Origin: Deltaproteobacteria bacterium
GTDB lineage: Bacteria; Myxococcota; Myxococcia; Myxococcales; 40CM-4-68-19
DNA: 5,225 nt
Assembly: GCA_005879505.1 (NCBI GenBank)
Contig: VBKQ01000061.1
Location: 1 to 5,225, forward strand
Reading direction: 5' to 3'
A program made the position numbers and the translations under genes. Every line of letters starts with the position of its first letter. Position 1 is the first letter of the stretch. Of this stretch, positions 1-5,225 are shown piece by piece. The notes beneath the pieces were generated by a model, which saw only the letters and a program-made list of their open reading frames with translations, was not told the DNA's origin and searched no databases.

Positions 1-632
1 TGTACTTCACGATTGCGATGATCGTCGTCTTCATCGTCGCCGCCCTGCGCCGGCGGGCAGCGCGCGTCAAGTACGGCTTCCCCGTCGTCCCCTTCTTCGC
101 CGAGGTCCTCCGGCTCGCGTTCGTCTCGGCGCTGATGGGCGGCTTCGCGATGATCATGGTGATCTATCTCGGGATCCCCTGGGCGGTGATCTTCGTGCTC
201 GCCCTGACCGTCATCTTCGACTTCGTCGCCAGGGACACGACCTTCGGCAGACACCTCTACGCCATCGGCGGCAACCCCGACGCCGCGAGGCTCTCGGGCA
301 TCAACGTGCCGCGGCACGTCTTCGGGCTCTTCATGATCATGGGGCTGATGACCGCGATCGCGGGCATCGTCTCCACTTCCCGCCTCAACGCCGCCACCAC
401 CTCCGCCGGTCAGAACGCCGAGCTCGACGCCATCGCTTCGGCGGTCATCGGCGGCACCTCCCTGATGGGCGGGGAAGGAACGATTTTCGGCGCCGTGATC
501 GGGGCGCTGGTGATGGCGTCCCTGGACAACGGGATGAGCCTGATGAACCTCGACATCACGTTCCAGTACGTGATCAAGGGACTCATCCTCCTGCTCGCGG
601 TCTGGGTGGACATGGCCCAGCGCAAGAAGTAG
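1..632 (+). CDS. xylH: XylH-type sugar ABC transporter permease, C-terminal part (5' end outside window)
   Basis: Inner-membrane permease subunit of a ribose/xylose-class (CUT2) sugar importer, which would work with a periplasmic binding protein and an ATPase. The frame is open from base 3, so the start lies upstream; the ATG at base 18 is internal. About 209 residues are visible, against roughly 390 for full-length XylH. Numbered from that internal Met, hydrophobic segments lie near 1-10, 31-70, 100-119, 138-168 and 186-198. The cytoplasmic loop at 77-97 contains GRHLYAIGGN and AARLSGINV, the conserved ATPase-contact region of this family. The tail combines AELDAIASAVIGGTSLMGG, MASLDNGMS and QYVIKG-LLLAVWVD, which I recognise as XylH-like rather than RbsC-like. 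The protein ends in a basic QRKK. Substrate assignment (xylose) is from resemblance only; another pentose or hexose is possible. xylF- and xylG-like partners would be expected upstream. The TAG stop is only 6 bp from the convergent oxidoreductase. Confidence 0.85.
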   Translation, partial: YFTIAMIVVFIVAALRRRAARVKYGFPVVPFFAEVLRLAFVSALMGGFAMIMVIYLGIPWAVIFVLALTVIFDFVARDTTFGRHLYAIGGNPDAARLSGINVPRHVFGLFMIMGLMTAIAGIVSTSRLNAATTSAGQNAELDAIASAVIGGTSLMGGEGTIFGAVIGALVMASLDNGMSLMNLDITFQYVIKGLILLLAVWVDMAQRKK

Positions 633-638
633 CCCCGA

Positions 639-1727
639 CTACCGTACCGACACCCATCCCTTGGCTTCGGCCGATCCGGCGACGGCGTCCAGCACGGCCT
701 GTACCGCGGCGCCGTCCCGGAAATCCGGCGAGACGGTTCCACCGTCGCGGATAGCTGCAAAGAACGGATCGGTGAGGCGGCGATAAGCTTCGTTCCGATC
801 GGCCTGGTTGTCGGGCGTATCCAGGCCCGCGGCCAGCTCGCGCGGCAGGGCAATGAGCTCGAGGCCGGGGCGATCGGGCCACCCGGCGAAGACCCGGCCC
901 TCCCAGGTCGGGTCGAATCCGGGATCGGCTTCGTAGGTCAAGGACCCCCGGCTGCCGTGAAGCTCGATCCGCTGGTAATTGCCGCGGCCGGCGACGAGCT
1001 TGCTCGCCTGGAAGACTCCCTGCGCTCCGCAAGCGAGCTGCGCCAGGAAGGAGCAGTCCTCGTCCGCATCGGCGACGCCACCCGATCGCTCGCGGGTGAC
1101 CGTCTGCCACTGCCCGGCCACGCGGGAGAAATCGCCCAGCCACCAGCGCACCAGATCGATGACGTGCGATCCGATGTCGCCCAGTACCCCGGTGCCCGAC
1201 TCCGCGCGCTGCATCTTCCAGGCGAACGGCTTGTTTTCGCGCAGGTGCGACGCCGTGAAGTACAGGCCGCTGACGTGGAGGGGCTTCCCGAGGAATCCTT
1301 CGTCCACCATGCGCTTCACCTGCGCAGCCGCGGCCACGGTGCGATGAGTGAAGAAGGTCAGGGTCTTGCGCCGGGCCGCCTCGGCGCGAGCAGCCATCTC
1401 GCGCGCCAGCGTTACGTTCATCGCCAGCGGCTTCTCGCAGATCACGTGCAGCCCCGCCTCGAGGGCGGCCATCGCCTGCGGATGGTGCAGCGAATTCGGC
1501 GTCGCGATGACGAGAACGTCGAGCCCTCCGCCGGAGATCATCGCGCGCCACTCCGTGCAAGTCCTCGGTACGCCGAACTTCGCGGCGAGCGCGGCGAGCC
1601 GCTCGGGATTGCGCCCACACAGCGACACCAGCTCCACGTCGCGCCGGGCGCGCAGGCCAGGCAGGTGCTCGAGGTCGGCCCACCAGCTCGTTCCGATCAC
1701 GCCCACGCGGAAACGTTCGTTGCCCAT
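639..1727 (-). CDS. Gfo/Idh/MocA family NAD(P)-dependent oxidoreductase
   Basis: A 362-residue cytoplasmic protein with the size and architecture of the Gfo/Idh/MocA family, which oxidises or reduces sugars, inositols and related polyols. The N-terminal Rossmann fold opens with VGVIGTSWWAD (8-18), the dinucleotide-binding turn, with Ser where the second Gly is usual. DVLVIATPNSLHHPQ (70-84) follows, then the signature ICEKPLAMN (96-104), with Lys99 the family's catalytic lysine. GDIGSHVIDLVRWW (183-196) supplies the conserved Asp184 and His188 of the substrate site in the C-terminal alpha/beta domain. There is no Tat or Sec signal, unlike periplasmic glucose-fructose oxidoreductase. I chose the ATG at 1727: a start 36 nt upstream (1763) is possible but would overlap the amylase end, while 1727 has a good ribosome binding site and begins just before the Rossmann strand. 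It follows the amylase gene by 7 nt and is probably co-transcribed with it. The substrate cannot be read from the sequence. Confidence 0.93.
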   Translation of the reverse strand: MGNERFRVGVIGTSWWADLEHLPGLRARRDVELVSLCGRNPERLAALAAKFGVPRTCTEWRAMISGGGLDVLVIATPNSLHHPQAMAALEAGLHVICEKPLAMNVTLAREMAARAEAARRKTLTFFTHRTVAAAAQVKRMVDEGFLGKPLHVSGLYFTASHLRENKPFAWKMQRAESGTGVLGDIGSHVIDLVRWWLGDFSRVAGQWQTVTRERSGGVADADEDCSFLAQLACGAQGVFQASKLVAGRGNYQRIELHGSRGSLTYEADPGFDPTWEGRVFAGWPDRPGLELIALPRELAAGLDTPDNQADRNEAYRRLTDPFFAAIRDGGTVSPDFRDGAAVQAVLDAVAGSAEAKGWVSVR

Positions 1728-1737
1728 CCTCACCTCA
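1728..1737 (-). promoter_or_regulatory. Ribosome binding site of the oxidoreductase, overlapping the amylase stop codon
   Basis: Read on the minus strand the sequence is TGAGGTGAGG followed directly by ATG. The first three bases are the amylase TGA stop, and the GAGG inside it is a Shine-Dalgarno core about 5 nt before the oxidoreductase ATG at 1727. The second GAGG touches the ATG and is too close to act. The overlap of stop codon and ribosome binding site is seen directly; translational coupling of the two genes is inferred. The site also supports the 1727 start over the one at 1763. Confidence 0.7.
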
Positions 1738-3354
1738 CCGAAGGCGCCAGATCCCGCTGCCATAGGGCGGCAGTGTCACCGACCAGGCGGCCCCGCCCGC
1801 CGCCGCGAGCGCCGCCCCTGTGTCCGTGAGCAAGGGGTCCGCGGCCGTCCCCGCGGCGTTCAAGGCACGGGTGGCGGTGCTCCCGCCGAGATTGTGCGCG
1901 ACCAGCACCGTCTCCGTCGGATCCGTGCGCAGCCAGGCGAGGATGTTCACGTCCTCCGCCGACAGACGCGCGGTTCCCCCGCGGGAAAGAGCGGGAGATG
2001 CCTTCCGGACACGGATCAGATCGCGATACCGCGACAGGAGCGACGACGGGTCGCCCGTCTCCGATGCCACGTTCGTGGTCTCGCGCCCAGTCGCGAAGTC
2101 ATGCCACGGCACGGCGGTGGTGAAGCCTCCGCCCTGGCTCGAATCCCACGCCATCGGAGTCCGTTTGCACTCGTCCGAAGAGCAGGTTCCGTTCCGCATC
2201 CCGATCTCCTCGCCGTAGTAGATCGTCGGCGTCCCCTGCAGCGTGAGCAGGATGGACGCCGCGAGCTTGAGCCGAGCGGGATCGCCGCCCAGCCGCGACG
2301 CCACGCGCTCCTGATCGTGGTTGGTAAGAAAAGGAGCGTCTGCGCTGCCCGCAGGATAAGTGCGCGCGACCGTATCGAGCGTCGCGGCGATGGTGCGGGC
2401 GGAGCCGCTGGCCACGCCGCTCACCACGGCGTCCGCGAGAGGGAAGTTGAACAGCAGCGGAAGACCGCCCGCCGGCGCCCCGAAGTACGTCGAGATCGTC
2501 TGGCAATCCGCCCACGACTCGCCGACGACCATCGCGTGCGGATTCGCCGCAAGGACGCCGGCAGTCCAATTTCCCAGGCAGGTGTGCGTTTCAGGCCGGT
2601 CCTGCTGGAGTCCCGGTCCTTCCTCAATGAGATAGCGGACGGCGTCGAGCCGGAAGCCATCCACCCCGCGTGTCAGCCAGTGCCCCGCGATGCCATCCAT
2701 CTCGGCGCGGACCGCGGCATTGCGCCAGTTGAGGTCCGGCATCCCGCTCCAGAACACGGCGTAGTACCAAGGGCCGCTGCCACTGACCTGATACCAGGTC
2801 GGCCCGGTGCCCCAAGGCTGCGTCCAGCCCGGGTTCGTCGGGGTCCAGACATACCAGTCGCGGTGTGAGGACGTAACCGAAGTTGCCGAATCGACGAACC
2901 ACGGGTGCTGAATCGAGGTGTGGTTGGGGACGAAATCCAGGATGACCTTGATGCCGCGCTTGTGACACTCCGCGATGAGCGTGTCCATCGTCGCCGAGGA
3001 GCCGTAATCCGGGTTGACGCCGTCGTAGTCGGTGACGTCGTAGCCGTGGTAGCTCGGCGACGGATGGATGGGCATGAGCCAGATGGCATCGATCCCGAGA
3101 TCGGTCGCCGTCGCGGGATCCCCATCGTTCAGGTAGTCCAGCTTCGAAATCAGCCCCGCCAGATCTCCTTTGCCGTCGCCGTCGGAATCTCTGAAGCTAC
3201 GGACGAAGACCTCGTAGACGACGGCGCCGTTCCACCACTCCGCGGAAAGCGCCGCAGCGCGCGCCGCCGGCACCAAGGGCGGAGCGGGTGCGCCGCCGCC
3301 GCAAGCGGCGAGCGCCACGAGCGCCACGAGCGCGAGGCAAAGGAGAAGTCGCAC
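1735..3354 (-). CDS. Exported GH13 alpha-amylase-family glycoside hydrolase, lipoprotein
   Basis: A 539-residue enzyme predicted to hydrolyse alpha-1,4-glucosidic bonds in starch, glycogen or maltodextrins outside the cytoplasm. The N-terminus is a lipoprotein signal: Arg2, a hydrophobic Leu/Ala/Val stretch, and lipobox LAAC with lipidated Cys18. A Gly/Ala/Pro-rich linker leads to the (beta/alpha)8 barrel at about 40-440. DSDGDGKGD (56-64) is the calcium-binding loop seen in many GH13 enzymes. HGYDVTDY is at 103-110; region I is DFVPNH (140-145). Region II GFRLDAVR carries nucleophile Asp237, region III VVGES carries acid/base Glu279, and region IV TNHDQER carries Asp347, so the catalytic triad is intact. 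MPDLN (205-209) is the fifth conserved region typical of the intermediary GH13_36 group. A beta-sandwich C domain ends at WRLR, with no carbohydrate-binding module. The start is GTG at 3354: no ATG, GTG or TTG lies in frame just upstream and it gives a proper signal peptide, but no Shine-Dalgarno is seen. Oligo-1,6-glucosidase or neopullulanase-like activity is possible. Confidence 0.93.
   Translation of the reverse strand: MRLLLCLALVALVALAACGGGAPAPPLVPAARAAALSAEWWNGAVVYEVFVRSFRDSDGDGKGDLAGLISKLDYLNDGDPATATDLGIDAIWLMPIHPSPSYHGYDVTDYDGVNPDYGSSATMDTLIAECHKRGIKVILDFVPNHTSIQHPWFVDSATSVTSSHRDWYVWTPTNPGWTQPWGTGPTWYQVSGSGPWYYAVFWSGMPDLNWRNAAVRAEMDGIAGHWLTRGVDGFRLDAVRYLIEEGPGLQQDRPETHTCLGNWTAGVLAANPHAMVVGESWADCQTISTYFGAPAGGLPLLFNFPLADAVVSGVASGSARTIAATLDTVARTYPAGSADAPFLTNHDQERVASRLGGDPARLKLAASILLTLQGTPTIYYGEEIGMRNGTCSSDECKRTPMAWDSSQGGGFTTAVPWHDFATGRETTNVASETGDPSSLLSRYRDLIRVRKASPALSRGGTARLSAEDVNILAWLRTDPTETVLVAHNLGGSTATRALNAAGTAADPLLTDTGAALAAAGGAAWSVTLPPYGSGIWRLR
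2066..2157 (-). repeat. Direct repeat, copy 1 (conserved segment of the first amylase)
   Basis: This 92-bp stretch aligns without gaps to 5004-5095; by eye there are 10 mismatches, about 89% identity. It encodes the conserved WDSSQGGGFTTA...PWHDFA...GRET...NVA segment. Same orientation, 2,938 bp apart. The similarity falls off on both sides. Confidence 0.8.
3310..3336 (-). repeat. Short 9-bp tandem repeat in the amylase signal peptide
   Basis: GAGCGCCAC occurs twice in tandem (3310-3318, 3319-3327), followed by a third partial copy beginning GAGCGC. On the coding strand it spells the Leu-Val-Ala repetition of the signal-peptide hydrophobic core (residues about 7-15). Gain or loss of a unit would keep the reading frame and change the hydrophobic length by three residues. 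It may be no more than codon bias in a low-complexity stretch. Confidence 0.55.
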
Positions 3355-3431
3355 GAAGTGCGATGCTATCGCATCGCGCCCGGATCCGCCGCCGTGTCGA
3401 CGCGCCGCCCGAATCCGTGTACGAGACCGGC
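3355..3431. promoter_or_regulatory. Divergent intergenic region between the amylase and DUF4032 genes
   Basis: These 77 bp separate the start codons of two diverging genes, so promoters for both would be expected in or near it. The region is very GC-rich and I see no convincing -35/-10 pair on either strand. The only relatively AT-containing spot is the hairpin at 3360-3377. The DUF4032 promoter or leader may begin inside the amylase signal-peptide coding region. Confidence 0.4.
3360..3377. promoter_or_regulatory. Perfect inverted repeat, possible operator or 5'-leader hairpin
   Basis: GCGATGC, a 4-base spacer TATC, then GCATCGC form a perfect 7-bp inverted repeat. It lies 5 nt upstream of the amylase GTG start, exactly where a Shine-Dalgarno would be, and about 54 bp upstream of the DUF4032 ATG. 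The symmetry is seen directly. Its role is inferred: a repressor operator serving both genes, or an RNA hairpin over the amylase initiation region. Confidence 0.45.
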
Positions 3432-4670
3432 ATGGCAGGTCTGATCGCGATCCACGTCCGCGAGGGCCATCCCGACTTCATCGACCTGCCCTGGCACCTG
3501 CCGCTCGCGGAGTGGGCGAACGCCAGCGAGCGGGTTGTCGAGATGGAGCGCGGCCTTTCCCGCCACCAGGTCGTCTTCGTCGAGTACGGGTCGGGCCTCT
3601 ATGCCCTCAAGGAGCTTCCGCCGGCCCTCGCCGAGCGCGAGTACGGCCTGCTCCGCGGGATGGAGGATCGGCGCCTTCCGGCGGTCACAGCGGCAGGGCA
3701 CGTGCGCGCGGCCGTCAAGGGAAGCGAGGGCGGCGAGGGAGGCGAGGGAGGCGAGGGAGGCGAGAACGGCATCTTGATCACCCGCTTTCTCGACGCTTCG
3801 CTTCCCTACCGCACTCTCTTCATGAACAAGGGCCTGGAGCGCTACCGGGAACGGCTGCTGGACGCGATGGCCGGTCTGCTGGTGCGTCTGCACCTCGCGG
3901 GCTTCTACTGGGGCGACTGCTCGCTCTCGAATACCCTCTTCCGCCGCGACGCCGGCGAGCTGAAGGCTTACGCGGTCGACTTCGAGACTTCCGAGCAGCA
4001 CGAGAAGCTGTCCGACGGCCAGCGATCGATGGACCTCGACATCCTCGAGCAGAACATGACGGGCGAGCTGGCGGACCTCCAGGCGGAGGTCCAGCTTCCT
4101 CCGGCGTTGCCCGTGGAGGAAACCGGCCCCACCATTCGCGCGCGCTATCAGCGGCTGTGGAACGAGATCAACCGGCAGCTGCTCATCCTGCCCGGGGAGA
4201 GCTACCTCATCCAGGAGCGGATCCGCGCTCTCAACGACCTCGGGTTTTCGGTGGGCGAGATCGAGCTGGTCAAGACCGAACAGGGAGACAACCTGCGGCT
4301 GCGCACCATCGTCGTCGACCGCGAGTACCACCGGCGGCTCCTGCACGGGCTCACCGGGCTCGTCGCGGGCGATCGGCAGGCCGCCCTGATGCTCAACGAG
4401 ATCAAGGAGCTGCAGGCGAAGCTCTCGGCGCAGCACAAGTACACGCAGTCGCTGAGCATGGCCGCGCACCGATGGCTCGAGCAGATGTACCGCCCGACGA
4501 CGCAGCGGCTGCGGGAAGCGCTCGGGCAGAGGGACGACGAGACCGAGCTCTACTGCCAGGTACTCGAGCACAAATGGTACCTGAGCGAGCGGGCGAAAAA
4601 AGACGTCGGGCACAAAGTCGCGCTCGAGGACTACATCAAGAACCGGCTCGCGCCGCAGCCGGTGACGTAG
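3432..4670 (+). CDS. DUF4032 protein with kinase-like (LPS kinase/InaA-type) N-terminal domain
   Basis: A 412-residue cytoplasmic protein with no signal peptide or membrane segment. I recognise the DUF4032 family, whose N-terminal half resembles a small-molecule or lipopolysaccharide kinase fold. YALKELP (58-64) offers the ATP-site lysine Lys60, with Glu68 or Glu70 as possible helix-C partners. LHLAGFYWGDCSLSNTLF (153-170) is the catalytic loop, with Asp162 and Asn167. YAVDFETSE (180-188) holds the metal-binding Asp183, replacing DFG. The kinase core therefore looks active. Residues about 220-405, rich in charged helices, are the DUF4032 part. Residues 98-112 are a Gly-Glu tandem repeat in the loop before ILITRFLD. 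Start: ATG 3432 precedes the conserved-looking HPDFIDLPWHLPLAEW but has only a weak ribosome binding site; GTG 3417, ATG 3363 and a start at 3288 are alternatives, the last two giving an Arg-rich extension unlike the rest. The gene diverges from one amylase and converges on another. Its substrate is unknown to me. Confidence 0.85.
   Translation: MAGLIAIHVREGHPDFIDLPWHLPLAEWANASERVVEMERGLSRHQVVFVEYGSGLYALKELPPALAEREYGLLRGMEDRRLPAVTAAGHVRAAVKGSEGGEGGEGGEGGENGILITRFLDASLPYRTLFMNKGLERYRERLLDAMAGLLVRLHLAGFYWGDCSLSNTLFRRDAGELKAYAVDFETSEQHEKLSDGQRSMDLDILEQNMTGELADLQAEVQLPPALPVEETGPTIRARYQRLWNEINRQLLILPGESYLIQERIRALNDLGFSVGEIELVKTEQGDNLRLRTIVVDREYHRRLLHGLTGLVAGDRQAALMLNEIKELQAKLSAQHKYTQSLSMAAHRWLEQMYRPTTQRLREALGQRDDETELYCQVLEHKWYLSERAKKDVGHKVALEDYIKNRLAPQPVT
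3726..3770 (+). repeat. In-frame 9-bp minisatellite encoding (Glu-Gly-Gly)n in the DUF4032 gene
   Basis: Five consecutive 9-bp units: GAGGGCGGC, three identical copies of GAGGGAGGC, and a degenerate final GAGAACGGC. They encode EGG four times and then ENG. The unit is a multiple of three, so copy-number change by slippage would lengthen or shorten the loop without a frameshift. In the predicted kinase fold it falls between two strands, after the AGHVRAAVK segment and before ILITRFLD. Confidence 0.9.
4073..4092. repeat. Perfect 8-bp inverted repeat inside the DUF4032 gene
   Basis: GGACCTCC, spacer AGGC, GGAGGTCC. It encodes part of ADLQAEVQ at about residues 214-221, at the junction between the kinase-like and DUF4032 parts. 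No T-tract follows, so it is not a terminator. It is probably chance in a GC-rich coding sequence. Confidence 0.5.
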
Positions 4671-4678
4671 GACCGCGG

Positions 4679-5225
4679 CTATCGCATCCGGAATACGCCG
4701 CTCGCGTGCGCCGGAACGGACGCGCGCGCGGAGCCGCCCGCGACCTCGAGCGCCACTCCGGAGTCGACGAAGAGCGGATCGAAGCCGGCCGCGGCCACCG
4801 ACAGGGTCGCGACCTGCGGCTGACCGCCGAGATTGTGCACCACCAGGACCCGCTCCGTTCCTTCCCTGCGCAGGAACGCGAGTAACGGGCCGCTGCCCGA
4901 GAGCACCTCCAGGGCGCCGCGGCTGAGGGCCGCCGACGCATGCCGGGCGCGGATCAGGTTGCGGTAGCGAGAGAGCAAGGAGCCGGGATCGCCGGTCTGC
5001 GCCGCCACGTTCGCGGTCTCGCGCCCGGGCGCGAAGTCATGCCACGGTTCGGCGGTAGTGAAGCCCCCACCCTGGCTCGAATCCCAGGGCATCGGCGTGC
5101 GCTTGTCCTCATCGGCGGTTTCGGGGCCGTTCTGCAGTCCGACCTCCTCCCCGTAATAGAGGAACGGCGTGCCAGCGAGCGTGAGCAGCACCGCGGCCGC
5201 AGTCCGGAGCTTGTCCGGGTCGTTG
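4679..5225 (-). CDS. Second GH13 alpha-amylase-family protein, C-terminal part (5' end outside window)
   Basis: The frame is open to the window edge and the start lies beyond it; the visible 181 or so residues are the end of the barrel and the C-terminal beta-sandwich. The first visible residues NDPDKLRTAAAVLLTLAGTPFLYYGEEVG match the first amylase from its GGDPARLK onward. Long identical runs include WDSSQGGGFTTA, PWHDFA, GRET and SLLSRYR, and both proteins end in a similar short tail (SGVFRMR here, SGIWRLR there). YYGEEVG and KRTPM-WD are typical of GH13 enzymes with GH13_36-like organisation. The catalytic residues lie outside the window, so activity cannot be judged. The Cys-containing loop of the first enzyme (TCSSDEC) is PETADED here, lacking both cysteines. 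The TAG stop is 8 bp from the convergent DUF4032 stop. It is either a duplicate of the first amylase or a related enzyme with a different substrate range. Confidence 0.9.
   Translation of the reverse strand, partial: NDPDKLRTAAAVLLTLAGTPFLYYGEEVGLQNGPETADEDKRTPMPWDSSQGGGFTTAEPWHDFAPGRETANVAAQTGDPGSLLSRYRNLIRARHASAALSRGALEVLSGSGPLLAFLRREGTERVLVVHNLGGQPQVATLSVAAAGFDPLFVDSGVALEVAGGSARASVPAHASGVFRMR
5004..5095 (-). repeat. Direct repeat, copy 2 (conserved segment of the second amylase)
   Basis: The partner of 2066-2157 inside the second, partial amylase. Ten mismatches in 92 ungapped positions counted by eye, several at third codon positions. It reflects common ancestry of the two genes, and possibly more recent gene conversion. 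Confidence 0.8.

Noticed and set aside
583..1683. Alternative minus-strand frame of 366 codons over the oxidoreductase
   Set aside because: It has Arg/Ala/Gly-rich composition and overlaps the end of the permease gene. The frame at 639-1727 carries the Rossmann and EKP motifs instead.
2785..2800. Inverted repeat GACCTG-ATAC-CAGGTC inside the first amylase gene
   Set aside because: A 6-bp stem in coding sequence, with codons explained by the protein (WYQVSG), so no reason to assign a function.
1348..2868. Plus-strand open frame of 506 codons across the oxidoreductase and amylase genes
   Set aside because: The minus strand here encodes two genes with intact family motifs. The plus-strand product is Arg-rich with no domain.
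3366..4613. Long open frame (415 codons) antisense to the DUF4032 gene
   Set aside because: It lies in register opposite a gene with clear kinase motifs. Its translation is Leu/Val/Glu/Arg-rich with no recognisable motif, as expected for a shadow frame in GC-rich DNA.
4657..4680. Possible terminator hairpin between the DUF4032 gene and the second amylase (AGCCG ... CGGCT)
   Set aside because: The stem is only 5 bp with a 14-nt loop and no T-tract on either side.
3512..4885. Overlapping plus-strand open frame of 457 codons
   Set aside because: Its translation is Arg/Gly/Ala/Pro-rich low-complexity sequence and it overlaps both the DUF4032 gene and the second amylase. It is a GC-driven artefact.

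Overview
This is a GC-rich, densely packed bacterial segment holding five protein genes, two of them cut by the window edges. Four of the five relate to carbohydrate use. The high GC content with strongly G/C-biased third codon positions, the lipoprotein-type export signal and the DUF4032 gene suggest a free-living, high-GC soil or sediment bacterium, perhaps Myxococcota or another deltaproteobacterial lineage. That placement is inference only; nothing in the window fixes the taxon.

Layout: (1) bases 1-632, plus strand, the C-terminal half of a XylH-type sugar ABC transporter permease. (2) After only 6 bp, and convergent with it, a two-gene minus-strand unit: an exported GH13 alpha-amylase lipoprotein (1735-3354, transcribed first) followed 7 nt later by a Gfo/Idh/MocA-family NAD(P)-dependent oxidoreductase (639-1727). 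The ribosome binding site of the second gene overlaps the stop codon of the first. (3) A 77-bp divergent intergenic region with a perfect 7-bp hairpin. (4) Bases 3432-4670, plus strand, a DUF4032 protein with an intact kinase-like catalytic loop and an in-frame (Glu-Gly-Gly)n tandem repeat. (5) After 8 bp, convergent, the C-terminal third of a second GH13 amylase (4679 to the window end, minus strand), clearly a paralogue of the first.

How the genes may work together: the amylases would cut alpha-glucans outside the cytoplasm, the ABC permease belongs to a sugar uptake system whose other subunits would lie upstream of the window, and the cytoplasmic oxidoreductase may act on a sugar or polyol. 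The DUF4032 kinase-like protein sits between the two amylase paralogues and has no established substrate; it is the most open question here. There are no tRNA, rRNA, CRISPR or insertion-sequence signals and no gene-free stretch above 80 bp. I found no convincing new multi-gene system; the features worth a second look are the DUF4032 gene and its repeat, the paralogous amylases flanking it, and the divergent hairpin.
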